A stretch of 64,000 bases of DNA from Lachnospiraceae bacterium (GCA_910575775.1 CAJTEY010000006.1:1-64000); one strand, 5' to 3'. Positions 28,209 through 36,375 are shown, counted from the stretch's first letter. Translations and numbers: made by a program. The notes: a model not told the origin generated them from the sequence alone.

Positions 28209-29145
28209 AGTAACCATTTTAAAGGACCAAAGAATCTTGCTCAGCCTTGTGATTGTGGCGATTGTCGCCATTGTGGCGATGATCAATCCAAGATTTATAG
28301 CGGTGAAAAACCTGATCACCATTTTTCAGCAGATATCGGTCATCGGTATTCTGACGATGGCCATGAGCATGCTCCTGATCAGCGGCGGCATTGACCTGTC
28401 CATCGGCAACATTATGGTACTGTCAGGCGTGGTGATGGCACAGATCATCAGTACGAATGGAAATGTGGCGCTGGCGGTGATGGCAGGCATGATAACCGCT
28501 GCTTTGTGCGGCGTTTTAAACGGCGTTGTCATAGCGAAAAGTAAGTGTATTCCACTCATCATTACGCTGGGAACCAGCCAGATGTTTTATGGCCTTGCGC
28601 TTACGATCTCGGGCGGCAGGATTATGAGTTTTGGCGGCGCTTTTAACACCATTGGAAAGACCAAACTCTTTAATGTGTTTCCCGTCATGCTGTTCGTCCT
28701 TATGGCGATGGTACTGGTATCTTATGTGATTATGAACAGGACTAAATTCGGACGCCGTATCGTTGCCCTTGGAGGCAATGAGAAAAATGCCTTTCTGTCG
28801 GGGATTCATGTCGTAAAATATAAAGTAATCATTTATGGAATCGCCGGGTTCTTCTGTTCGGTGGCAGCGATCATTTTTTCGGCAAGAATCGATTCGATCA
28901 CGGCCAATGCCGGAACCGGCTATGAGACGAATGCCCTGACTGCGGCAATTATCGGAGGTGTCACTTTTGACGGTGGAAAGGGGACGATTTCGGGCGCATT
29001 CTTGGGATGTATTTTGATGGGTGTCATCAGCAATGCCATGAATATTTTACAGGTGGAAACATACATCCAGACGATTATTACCGGAGCGATTATCGTATGT
29101 GCGGTAGTGCTCAGCAATTTGAATAATATAAAGAAAAACAAATAA
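28198..29145 (+). CDS. Sugar ABC transporter permease (RbsC type)
   Basis: The 315-aa membrane protein has about eight to ten helices and CUT2 family stretches: LLISGGIDLSIGNIMVLSGV, AALCGVLNGVVIAKSKCIP, and ALTAAIIGGVTFDGGKGTIS, which holds the ATPase contact region. It forms a homodimer channel with the RbsA-type ATPase. It starts within the ATPase gene's last codons. The dehydrogenase gene begins 14 bases after its stop, so the operon continues unbroken. Confidence 0.95.
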   Translation: MKNRVTILKDQRILLSLVIVAIVAIVAMINPRFIAVKNLITIFQQISVIGILTMAMSMLLISGGIDLSIGNIMVLSGVVMAQIISTNGNVALAVMAGMITAALCGVLNGVVIAKSKCIPLIITLGTSQMFYGLALTISGGRIMSFGGAFNTIGKTKLFNVFPVMLFVLMAMVLVSYVIMNRTKFGRRIVALGGNEKNAFLSGIHVVKYKVIIYGIAGFFCSVAAIIFSARIDSITANAGTGYETNALTAAIIGGVTFDGGKGTISGAFLGCILMGVISNAMNILQVETYIQTIITGAIIVCAVVLSNLNNIKKNK

Positions 29146-29159
29146 CAGGAGGGGCGGAC

Positions 29160-30167
29160 GTGATTAAAATAGCAATTATAGGAGCCGGGTTTATGGGCAG
29201 AACCCACGCACAGATTTATGCAAAAGCGCAAAATGCCGAAGTGACCGCATTATGTGATAAAAACAGAGCGCTTGGAGAGAAGTTTGCACAGGAATTTCAG
29301 TGCGCATATTTCGAGGAGATCGAAACTTTGCTGGAGCAGTGCGAGGCGGATGTGATGGATATCTGTGTGCCGACCTTTCTGCATGAGGAGTATGCGCTGA
29401 TCGCGGCAAAACATAAAAAACATGTATTTTGTGAAAAACCGGTCACCTTCTCTGTAAAGCAGCTGGATGGAATGATTCACGCCGTAAAACAGAGCGGCAG
29501 GAAAATGTTTGTGGGTCAGGTCGTGCGTTTCTGGCCGGAGTATGTGGCGGCAAAACAGAAATATGAGAGCGGTGAACTTGGTGATTTGAAAGCAGTCTAC
29601 GCGGCGAGGCTGTCCGAACATCCGGCCTGGAGCGAATGGTATAAGAGGGTGGAAAACAGCGGCGGCGGCTTGCTAGATCTGCATTTACATGATGTGGATT
29701 ATATATGTCACCTGCTCGGAAAAGCAGAATATGCGTACGCAGTGGGACAAAAAAATGAGTACGGCTGCTGGAACCATGTGATGAGTGTTCTGAGCTTTCC
29801 GAATGGAATCAGTGCGTCCGTAGAGGGCATCATCGAAATGGCGAAGGGGTATCCTTTTACCATGCAGCTTCGTCTGGTTGGAGAGAAAAAGGTGTACGAT
29901 TACATAATGAAAGCGGGGGCCAATTTGGAGGATGTGGGAAGCGCAAAGAGGGAGACAAGAGTCTATGAAGACGGCGTCACAACGGTGCTTCCTTTGGATG
30001 AAACAGATGCCTACGAGACGGAACTGCTTCATTTCTTAAACTGTGTGGAACAGAACCGGGAGTCTGAAATCATCTGCATGGAGGATGTCAGGAACGTGCT
30101 CTGCACCATAGAAGCGATACGGACATCCCTGGAGACTGGGGAAAAAGTGAAAATTTCCTATGCGTAG
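29160..30167 (+). CDS. Gfo/Idh/MocA-family NAD(P)-dependent oxidoreductase
   Basis: The 335-aa enzyme begins with a Rossmann fold (IAIIGAGFMGRTHAQIY), has the dinucleotide-site EKPVTF motif (HVFCEKPVTF, about residue 94-98), and a catalytic-region HDVDY (DLHLHDVDYIC). Members oxidise inositol, sugars or sugar acids. The start is GTG 29160 with CAGGAGGGG 6 bases upstream. It sits between the permease and a TIM-barrel isomerase, so it most likely acts on the imported compound. Confidence 0.93.
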   Translation: MIKIAIIGAGFMGRTHAQIYAKAQNAEVTALCDKNRALGEKFAQEFQCAYFEEIETLLEQCEADVMDICVPTFLHEEYALIAAKHKKHVFCEKPVTFSVKQLDGMIHAVKQSGRKMFVGQVVRFWPEYVAAKQKYESGELGDLKAVYAARLSEHPAWSEWYKRVENSGGGLLDLHLHDVDYICHLLGKAEYAYAVGQKNEYGCWNHVMSVLSFPNGISASVEGIIEMAKGYPFTMQLRLVGEKKVYDYIMKAGANLEDVGSAKRETRVYEDGVTTVLPLDETDAYETELLHFLNCVEQNRESEIICMEDVRNVLCTIEAIRTSLETGEKVKISYA

Positions 30168-30206
30168 TGTGAGAAGAGTCAGCAAAACGGAATCAGGGAG
30201 GGCAGG

Positions 30207-31061
30207 ATGAAAACAGGAGTCAGTTTATTTTCTTTTACGGAAGATGCGGATTTAGATGATGTGTTTGGAAAAATAAAAGCGGCGGGATATGACGGGGCGG
30301 AGCCTGTAATGAGTGAAAACGGATATCTGAATCCCGATACAACCATCGCGCAAATCAAAGAAATAAAAAATCTGGCTGACAGCCACGGACTGGAAATACC
30401 AAGCGTGGGTGTATGGGCGCTCTGGGAAAATAATCTGGTTTCCAATGATACCGAAATCGCGAAGAGAGCGCTGGATATTGTGAAAAAGCAGATAGAAGCG
30501 GCTCATCTGCTGGGCGCGGATACGATTCTGGTCGTTCCGGGTTATGTGGGATGCGACTTTGCGTCAAAGCCGGAACGGGTCAGATATGATCTGGCCTATG
30601 ACAGATGCTGCACAGCTCTGCAGACTTTAGCCAGAGAAGCGGAGAAGGCCAAGGTCAATATCGGCATAGAAAATGTGTGGAACCGTTTTTTATTATCTCC
30701 TCTGGAAATGAAGCGGCTGCTCGGGGAAGTGGGTTCCCCTAACGTTGGAGTTTATTTCGATGTGGGGAATATTATGTATATCGGCTATCCCGGTGACTGG
30801 ATAGAAATTTTAGGTGACCATATCAAAAAGATCCATCTGTCCGATTACCGCACTTCCCAGGCGGGAATGGGGGCTTTTGTAGATCTGTTTGCAGGGGATG
30901 TGGACTTCAAGGAGACTGCGCGTGCTCTGCACAAAATAGGATATGACGACTATGTGATATTGGAAATGCTGCCAAACTACAAACAATTTCCCGAAATATC
31001 CATCGTGTCCAACAAGACGGCAGTGGATAAGATTGTCGAATTGACCGCCTCTTTCGGATGA
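30207..31061 (+). CDS. Sugar phosphate isomerase/epimerase, TIM barrel (second in operon)
   Basis: A 284-aa AP_endonuc_2-fold protein. Metal-ligand candidates are Glu in NIGIENVWNRF, Asp in VGVYFDVGNIM, His in KIHLSDYR, and Glu in YVILEMLPNY. The layout resembles hexulose-phosphate 3-epimerases (UlaE-like) and IolE-type enzymes. GGGAGGGCAGG stands upstream of ATG. It is the last gene of the ROK operon and differs clearly from the first TIM-barrel protein, so it is not a recent duplicate. Confidence 0.9.
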   Translation: MKTGVSLFSFTEDADLDDVFGKIKAAGYDGAEPVMSENGYLNPDTTIAQIKEIKNLADSHGLEIPSVGVWALWENNLVSNDTEIAKRALDIVKKQIEAAHLLGADTILVVPGYVGCDFASKPERVRYDLAYDRCCTALQTLAREAEKAKVNIGIENVWNRFLLSPLEMKRLLGEVGSPNVGVYFDVGNIMYIGYPGDWIEILGDHIKKIHLSDYRTSQAGMGAFVDLFAGDVDFKETARALHKIGYDDYVILEMLPNYKQFPEISIVSNKTAVDKIVELTASFG

Positions 31062-31088
31062 TACGATGAAAACAGACAGAGGAAAGAT

Positions 31089-31522
31089 GCGGCTGCGGAC
31101 CATGTATGCGCATAAGGACCAGAAAGATTTCTGCTCATAGTAACTTACTATGTTCCACTGGAACGAATACAGGAACAGGGAGGGATGTACGGCATCCACC
31201 CGCTTCCCGTCCGGCTAAGCGGCGCTTTCTCCTGCCATGCACAAAAGATCTGCAGCTGCGCGGGAAAAATAGTGCTGAAAAACAGCCTTCTTGTGCCGCT
31301 TTCCTTTCCTGTGTAAGTTACATAGGCCATAACTTCCCGTGCTCCGAAGATATTTGTCAGCACACGGCAGTATCTCGTATAATAACTGCCCGCCTTTTCG
31401 GCGGAAAGGGTAAAGTCGCTGTCTGTTGACAGACGGCGGCCATGTTTTGCCGGCCTGTCCTTTTTGCCTGTGGGCAAAGGTGCCGGGTCATATATAACGG
31501 AATCTGCCCTTGCATTGCCGAT
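31089..31522 (-). pseudogene. Decayed DDE-type transposase fragment with frameshift
   Basis: On the minus strand the frame from 31522 reads GNARADSVIYDPAPLPTGKK, then GRRLST and FGAREVMAYVTYTG, to AWQEKAPLSRTGSGWMPYIP. It then goes out of frame; homology continues in another frame from about 31199 as SYYEQKSFWSLCAYMVRSR, ending near 31089. This is the C-terminal catalytic part of an IS4-like transposase common in Lachnospiraceae, from memory of the family. Both ends are missing and the reading frame is broken, so it is dead. Confidence 0.75.
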
Positions 31523-31555
31523 CTACTGCCTTATGTGGATTACCCTAAAATTTTA

Positions 31556-31584
31556 TTGACTTTCAATCCCATATCACCTATACT
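31556..31584 (+). promoter_or_regulatory. Promoter of the thiamine operon
   Basis: TTGACT (31556-31561) and TATACT (31579-31584) with an exact 17-bp spacer. The expected transcription start, about 31591, lies immediately before the first TPP riboswitch. Confidence 0.85.
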
Positions 31585-31593
31585 ATATCCAAG

Positions 31594-31669
31594 CAGGGGG
31601 ACTACAGTGTAGTTGAGAAGGCAGAACCTGACCCTTTGAACCTGTTGGCTAATACCAACGTAGGGAGCG
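31594..31669 (+). ncRNA. TPP riboswitch 1 (THI element)
   Basis: The stretch contains the conserved THI-box pieces in order: GTTGAGAAGGC (the C/UUGAGA core), ACCCTTTGAACCTG, and TAATACCAACGTAGGGA. These build the pyrimidine- and pyrophosphate-sensing arms of the thiamine pyrophosphate aptamer. A terminator hairpin follows 24 bases later, so it should act by premature termination when TPP is high. Confidence 0.95.
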
Positions 31670-31692
31670 AATGATACGATACCGTATTTTTT

Positions 31693-31730
31693 AGGATATT
31701 CCCTGCGCATGGAATGTCCTTTTTGTTTTT
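31693..31730 (+). terminator. Expression-platform terminator of riboswitch 1
   Basis: AGGATATTCC (31693-31702) pairs with GGAATGTCCT (31711-31720), ten pairs with one G-T, then TTTTTGTTTTT. It lies between the two aptamers. Confidence 0.92.
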
Positions 31731-31753
31731 AACTGAATAAGAATGATATGTGT

Positions 31754-31832
31754 TTGCGAGGGAACTGAACAAGTTGAAAAAGGTAAGACCTGACCTCTTG
31801 ACCTGTCGGCTAATACCGGCGTAGGGAAGCAA
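31754..31832 (+). ncRNA. TPP riboswitch 2 (tandem THI element)
   Basis: A second full aptamer: GTTGAAAAAGG, GACCTCTTGACCTG, and TAATACCGGCGTAGGGA. It differs from copy 1 in the core TTGAGA, which here is TTGAAA, so its ligand affinity may differ. It has its own terminator before tenA. Both must escape for transcription to reach the operon, which makes a sharper response to TPP. Confidence 0.92.
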
Positions 31833-31857
31833 TTTCTTACGCCGTATTGCGTCTGAA

Positions 31858-31891
31858 AGAGCTTCTGATGATTTGGAAGCTCTATTTTTTT
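31858..31891 (+). terminator. Expression-platform terminator of riboswitch 2
   Basis: AGAGCTTC (31858-31865) pairs perfectly with GAAGCTCT (31876-31883) around a 10-base loop, then A and seven T's. It ends about 20 bases before the tenA start codon. Confidence 0.92.
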
Positions 31892-31911
31892 ACCACAAGG
31901 AGGAAATGGTA

Positions 31912-32571
31912 ATGTCATTTATGGAAAGTATTTTGGAACAGAATAAGCCTGTCTGGGATAAGTGTATCGCCACTTTGTTTGTGCAGGATATGAAGGACGG
32001 AAAACTCCCCATTGAGGATTTTAAGGAATACATGATACAGGACAGTATCTATTTGAAAAATTATGCCCGCGTGTATGGCAAGGCAATATACCATGCGGAA
32101 ACATTAAGGGAGATCCAACTTTACTATTCTATCCTGAATTTTGTAACAGATACGGAGTCAGTGGTGCGCTTGAATTATTTAAGGCAGTTCGGCATGACGG
32201 ATGATGACATAGAATTTATTGATCCTTTGCCGGAAAACCGGAAGTATATTGATTTTCTGTTTGAAATTGCGGAGCGTGGAAATGGGTGTGAAATACTCAT
32301 GGCGGTACTCCCGTGTATGCTGAGTTACAGCTATATATTCCGGAAACTTGCAGATGAACCGGAAAGCCGGAAATCAAAATATTGGGACTTCATTCAAGAT
32401 TATGCCGATGACCGATATGCTGAAAGCTGCAAGGAATGGTGTGACTTTGCAGATAAGAAATGTGTGAGCCTTTCTGAAGCTGACCGGAAAAAGCTGGGCA
32501 GTATTTTTGAAAAGGCAGGTTATCTGGAGCTTGATTTTTGGAATATGGCTTATAGGAGGAAAAAAGCATGA
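31912..32571 (+). CDS. tenA: TenA-family thiaminase II / aminopyrimidine aminohydrolase
   Basis: The 219-aa helical protein matches TenA: QDSIYLKNYARVYGKAI near the N terminus, the catalytic Cys in MAVLPCMLSYSY, and the late Glu in YLELDFWNMAY. TenA hydrolyses degraded thiamine (formylaminopyrimidine products) to hydroxymethylpyrimidine (HMP) for salvage. I chose ATG 31912, 8 bases after AAGGAGG; ATG 31906 is too close. It is the first gene after two TPP riboswitches and overlaps thiN by 4 bases. Confidence 0.93.
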   Translation: MSFMESILEQNKPVWDKCIATLFVQDMKDGKLPIEDFKEYMIQDSIYLKNYARVYGKAIYHAETLREIQLYYSILNFVTDTESVVRLNYLRQFGMTDDDIEFIDPLPENRKYIDFLFEIAERGNGCEILMAVLPCMLSYSYIFRKLADEPESRKSKYWDFIQDYADDRYAESCKEWCDFADKKCVSLSEADRKKLGSIFEKAGYLELDFWNMAYRRKKA

Positions 32572-33209
32572 AGGATAAAACTTGTTATGTAGTAGGTGCA
32601 GGTGAAAATTATGAACTTGATTTTCAGCCAACCGCAGAGGATTTTGTGATAGCTGCCGATGCGGGGCTTTGCTATCTGGATAAGCAGGGCATCCGGGCTG
32701 ATCTTGTAATCGGAGATTTTGATACCCTCAAATGTATTCCCAAACACTCCAATACCATAGTGTTAAGTGCGGAAAAGGACGATACCGATACACTTGCGGC
32801 TGTCCGTGAGGGCATCAAGGCAGGATATACCAGCTTCCACATTTATTGCGGGACGGGAGGACGCATAGACCACACAATGGCTAACTTACAAGTGCTTGCT
32901 TATTTATCTGCAAACAATATGCGTGGTTTCTTATTCGATGATGGCACCGTCATTACAGCGATTACCAATGACAGGCTTTGTTTTGAGAAAATTCCATGCG
33001 GGTATGTATCCGTATTTTCCTGTTCCACAAAAGCGGAGGGAGTAACATTGTGCGGTTTAAAATATGAACTAAATAACGCAGTATTGACTAATACATTTCC
33101 TATCGGGGTAAGCAACGAATTTATTGACAGGGAAAGCAGTATATCAGTGAATGACGGAACTTTATTTATTGTTTTCCCAAGAGAAGCAAAGGAGAGAATC
33201 ATACAATGA
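32568..33209 (+). CDS. thiN: Thiamine pyrophosphokinase
   Basis: The 213-aa enzyme transfers pyrophosphate from ATP to thiamine to make TPP. Motifs: AADAGLCYLDKQG, LVIGDFDTL with the metal-binding Asp pair, EKDDTDTLAAVREG, and GGRIDHTMANL. The C-terminal beta domain (about 140-213) is the TPK thiamine-binding part. It overlaps tenA and thiD by 4 bases each, so the operon is tightly coupled. Because it works on free thiamine rather than on thiamine phosphate, a phosphatase may be needed after ThiE. Confidence 0.93.
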   Translation: MKDKTCYVVGAGENYELDFQPTAEDFVIAADAGLCYLDKQGIRADLVIGDFDTLKCIPKHSNTIVLSAEKDDTDTLAAVREGIKAGYTSFHIYCGTGGRIDHTMANLQVLAYLSANNMRGFLFDDGTVITAITNDRLCFEKIPCGYVSVFSCSTKAEGVTLCGLKYELNNAVLTNTFPIGVSNEFIDRESSISVNDGTLFIVFPREAKERIIQ

Positions 33210-34021
33210 AAAAAGTATTGAGTATTGCAGGTTCTGACTGTAGCGGCGGTGCGGGCATACAGGCAGATTTAAAAACATTTTCCGCACATGGCGTATTTGG
33301 AATGAGCGTCATTGTATCTGTTGTGGCAGAAAACACAGACAGGGTAATCGGCATTCAGGATGTCAGCCCGGATATGATCGGCAAACAGATGGATGCGGTT
33401 TTTGAAGATATTGAGGTTGATGCAGTGAAAGTCGGTATGCTCTCCACACCGGACTGTATGAATGAAGTTGCCGCAAAACTGAAATATTACCACCCGGCAA
33501 ATATAGTAATTGATCCTGTGATGTATGCAAAGAACGGCTGCCCACTCATGGAACCTGCGGCAATCAAAACGCTGATCGGGACGGTTATCCCGCTTGCTGA
33601 CGTACTGACACCGAATATTCCGGAAGCGGAAAAAATAGCAGGAGGCAGAATCAAATCGCTTGCGGACATGGAAGAAGCTGCAAAAGCAATCCATACAATG
33701 GGATGCCGGGCGGTTGTTGTCAAAGGCGGTCATGCAGCAGGGAATGCGATGGATGTCCTGTTTGACGGGAAAGAAATCTGTCATTTTGACACAGCCCGGA
33801 TTGATACGAAAAATACACATGGGACAGGCTGTACCTTTTCCTCTGCGGTTGCTTCACAGCTTGCAAAAGGCGTGAATTTACGGGAGGCAGTTCAAAAAGC
33901 AAAGGATTATGTAACTATGGCGATTGAGCATTCCCTTGACATTGGGAAAGGCTGTGGACCGACACATCATTTCTGGCGCCTCTACCAATATGGGCTGCAG
34001 GAAGAAAGGAATGGTCGATAA
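33206..34021 (+). CDS. thiD: Hydroxymethylpyrimidine (phosphate) kinase
   Basis: A 271-aa ribokinase-fold enzyme that phosphorylates HMP and HMP-phosphate. SIAGSDCSGGAGIQADLKTF is the family N terminus; VIDPVMYAKNGCPL, LTPNIPEAEKIAG and NTHGTGCTFSSAVA (anion hole with catalytic Cys/Asp region) follow. Normal length. It provides HMP-PP for ThiE, which begins at its last base. Confidence 0.95.
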   Translation: MKKVLSIAGSDCSGGAGIQADLKTFSAHGVFGMSVIVSVVAENTDRVIGIQDVSPDMIGKQMDAVFEDIEVDAVKVGMLSTPDCMNEVAAKLKYYHPANIVIDPVMYAKNGCPLMEPAAIKTLIGTVIPLADVLTPNIPEAEKIAGGRIKSLADMEEAAKAIHTMGCRAVVVKGGHAAGNAMDVLFDGKEICHFDTARIDTKNTHGTGCTFSSAVASQLAKGVNLREAVQKAKDYVTMAIEHSLDIGKGCGPTHHFWRLYQYGLQEERNGR

Positions 34022-34662
34022 TGAAACCTGATTATTCTTTATACCTTGTAACGGACCGTATGCTCATGCGTACCAAAACTTTAGGCGAAGCAGTGGAGCA
34101 GGCGGTCATTGGCGGCTGTACTATAGTGCAGCTCCGGGAAAAAGAGATTTTGTCATTGGATTTTTATGTACTGGCATCGGAAATGAAAAAGATCACTGAC
34201 AGATATGGCATACCGCTTATCATAAATGACCGTATCGACATTGCTATGGCAGTGGGTGCAGCCGGAGTACATATCGGGCAGAAGGATATTCCTGCAGATA
34301 TTGCCCGGAAGGTAATTGGTAAAGATATGCTGCTTGGTGTTTCTGCCGTTTCCGCAGCGGAAGCTGTAAATGCGGCAAAAGCCGGAGCTGATTATCTGGG
34401 CGTGGGCGCTATGTTTCCAACGGGGACAAAACCGGATGCAGGCTTTGTATCTATGGAGGAACTTGAAAGAATCCGTAAGGCAGTTGATATACCGATTGTT
34501 GTGATCGGGGGCATCAGTAAGGAAAATGCAATGCTTTTTCAGCCTATGGGGATTGACGGGCTGGCTGTTGTCTCCGCAGTGATTGCCCAGCCTGATATAA
34601 AAAAATCGGCAGCCGACTTAAAATCACTGTTTTTCGGAAAGGAGGCTGTGAATGAACTTTGA
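34021..34662 (+). CDS. thiE: Thiamine-phosphate synthase
   Basis: The 213-aa TIM barrel joins HMP-PP with hydroxyethylthiazole phosphate to thiamine phosphate. Motifs: TIVQLREKEI, PLIINDRIDIAMAVGAAGVH, IGQKDIP, and GVGAMFPTGTKPDAG. It shares one base with thiD's stop (TAATG) and overlaps the HAD gene by 11. No thiM or thiG is in the window, so the thiazole half must come from elsewhere. Confidence 0.95.
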   Translation: MKPDYSLYLVTDRMLMRTKTLGEAVEQAVIGGCTIVQLREKEILSLDFYVLASEMKKITDRYGIPLIINDRIDIAMAVGAAGVHIGQKDIPADIARKVIGKDMLLGVSAVSAAEAVNAAKAGADYLGVGAMFPTGTKPDAGFVSMEELERIRKAVDIPIVVIGGISKENAMLFQPMGIDGLAVVSAVIAQPDIKKSAADLKSLFFGKEAVNEL

Positions 34663-35302
34663 AGCGGCAATTTTTGATTTGGACGGAACACTTCTCGATT
34701 CAATGAATATATGGGAGTATATAGATATTTCTTTTCTAAAGAAACGGAATTTACCTGTTCCGGGAAATTATGTGACAGAAATATGCGCCCGCAGTTTTGA
34801 GGAGGCGGCACAGTACACGATTGATGTATTCGGGCTGTCTGAAGATACAGAGAATATCGTCAGGGAATGGAACGACATGGCCGTGTATGAATATGCCCAT
34901 AATGTCAGACTGTTGCCTCATGCACTGAATTACCTGCTGCGGCTGAAAGCCACGGGCATTAAGCTTGCGGTTGCTACTGGACTACCCGAAAAGTTATATA
35001 TTCCCTGTCTAAAGAACAATAATGTGCTGGAAGTATTTGATGCTTTATGTTCCACGGATGAAGTCCTGCGTGGTAAAGAGTATTCCGATGTATTTGAACT
35101 GGCAGCATATAAAGTCGGTGTACAGCCGAGGCACTGCATTGTCTTTGATGATGTCCTTCCGGCGATAAAAAGCGCAAAGCGGGCAGGGATGCTTGCCTGC
35201 GGTGTATATGACAAGTATTCCGAATGCCACCGGATTGAAATGGAAGGTCTTGCAGACTGTTATCTGTTTGATTGGAGGTATGCACCTTTGCCGGGATTGT
35301 AA
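34652..35302 (+). CDS. HAD-family hydrolase, candidate thiamine phosphate phosphatase
   Basis: A 216-aa HAD phosphatase: nucleophile motif FDLDGTLLDS, motif II VATGLP, and motif IV FDDVLPAIKSAKRAG; the cap is of the beta-phosphoglucomutase type. It overlaps thiE by 11 bases. Since ThiE makes thiamine phosphate and ThiN needs free thiamine, a phosphatase is missing unless this protein does that step; plant and bacterial TenA-linked HADs are known to act on thiamine phosphate. That role is inferred from position. Confidence 0.85.
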   Translation: MNFEAAIFDLDGTLLDSMNIWEYIDISFLKKRNLPVPGNYVTEICARSFEEAAQYTIDVFGLSEDTENIVREWNDMAVYEYAHNVRLLPHALNYLLRLKATGIKLAVATGLPEKLYIPCLKNNNVLEVFDALCSTDEVLRGKEYSDVFELAAYKVGVQPRHCIVFDDVLPAIKSAKRAGMLACGVYDKYSECHRIEMEGLADCYLFDWRYAPLPGL

Positions 35303-35736
35303 ACAGTCAGGGGCAGTATCTGCTTTCACAGCGCCACCCTCAAAAAACATACCCGTTTTATTGGGAATGTAGAGGCGGCTCTGTTCTTGCAGGGGAAGAC
35401 AGTCTGAATGGCGCAATGTGGGAAGTCAGAGAAGAATTAGGGATAATGCTAAATCCATTCAAGGCTGAAATGCTCTACCATACCAGAAGGGAAGAGGTTC
35501 AGGATTTTTATGATGTATGGCTGCTTCATGCTGATATAGATATATCTGAAATAAAAATGCAGGAAACAGAAGTTGTCGGTGTTCAGTGGGCAAACAGAGA
35601 TGTTTTGTCTGAGAATGATCCTATTGACTTTCGATATTTCGTTTGCCATTATGAAAGCATGTACTTGCATGAGGATATATTGATAAAGACAAATTCGAGG
35701 GGGGACAGAATGTGGATGAAACAAGCCAGAAAATAA
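35272..35736 (+). CDS. Nudix hydrolase, N terminus short
   Basis: The Nudix box GSVLAGEDSLNGAMWEVREE (residues about 36-55) is present, with Trp where most relatives have Arg in REUXEE. It is 154 aa and lacks the usual 30-40 residue N-terminal strand seen in IPP-isomerase-like Nudix enzymes. The only in-frame start is TTG 35272 within the HAD gene, without a ribosome binding site, so it may be translated by coupling or be 5'-truncated. Position in a thiamine operon suggests clean-up of damaged thiamine pyrophosphate, as for some Nudix proteins. Confidence 0.75.
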   Translation: MEVCTFAGIVNSQGQYLLSQRHPQKTYPFYWECRGGSVLAGEDSLNGAMWEVREELGIMLNPFKAEMLYHTRREEVQDFYDVWLLHADIDISEIKMQETEVVGVQWANRDVLSENDPIDFRYFVCHYESMYLHEDILIKTNSRGDRMWMKQARK

Positions 35737-36287
35737 TTGACGCAGCAATGACATTAGTCCGGGACAAAGGATATGTCGCAACAACTACGAAAGAGATTGC
35801 AAGGATAGCTGGTGTAAATGAATGTACTCTGTTCCGCAAGTTTGAGAGTAAAAAAGATATTGTTTTACAAGGGGCAAATCAGACAGGCTGGCGGGCGAAT
35901 GTCACACCGGAGATTTTTGAAAATGTAACATGGGATTTGCGGAAAGATCTGGAAATTTTCATGAGGGCATATATTGACAGGATGACACCGGATTTCGTCA
36001 ATCTGTCAATCGGTCTGAGGGCACCACAGCTCTATGAGGAAACCAGACAGCTCATTATGAAAGTTCCACAGGCTTTTTTAGAGATATTTACCGATTACCT
36101 GAATCAGATGTGTGAGATGGGAAAAATACCGAAGAAAGACTTTAAAACGCTGGCATTGACAGTATTTTCGGCAACATTTGGCTATACATTTCTGAATGCA
36201 TCGTTCGGAAAAGAGCTTACAGATGTTGAAAAAGATGAGTACATTAAGGAAAGTGTGCAGATGTTTATAGAAGGAATCAATCAGTAA
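35712..36287 (+). CDS. TetR-family transcriptional regulator
   Basis: The 191-aa protein has a TetR helix-turn-helix (IIDAAMTLVRDKGYVATTTK, IAGVNECTLFRKFESKK) and an all-helical ligand domain. Start GTG 35712 lies after GAGGGGGGACA. It overlaps the Nudix gene by 25 bases, so it is co-expressed with the thiamine operon, which is unusual for TetR genes. Its target is unknown; the two hairpins after it and the ilvB gene are near. Confidence 0.88.
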   Translation: MDETSQKIIDAAMTLVRDKGYVATTTKEIARIAGVNECTLFRKFESKKDIVLQGANQTGWRANVTPEIFENVTWDLRKDLEIFMRAYIDRMTPDFVNLSIGLRAPQLYEETRQLIMKVPQAFLEIFTDYLNQMCEMGKIPKKDFKTLALTVFSATFGYTFLNASFGKELTDVEKDEYIKESVQMFIEGINQ

Positions 36288-36314
36288 GGTTTTGCGCTGT
36301 CAGATGGTTATACA

Positions 36315-36375
36315 ATAGGAAACGACGGAAGTCGTTTCCTATAAAATCAAATAATATGCGTGCAAGCACACGCAT
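36315..36375. other. Two strong hairpins between tetR and the ilvB fragment
   Basis: ATAGGAAACGAC-GGAA-GTCGTTTCCTAT (36315-36342) has a perfect 12-bp stem; ATGCGTG-CAAGCA-CACGCAT (36356-36375) a perfect 7-bp stem. No long T run follows, so these may be a leader structure of ilvB or a weak terminator of the tetR transcript. Confidence 0.6.
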
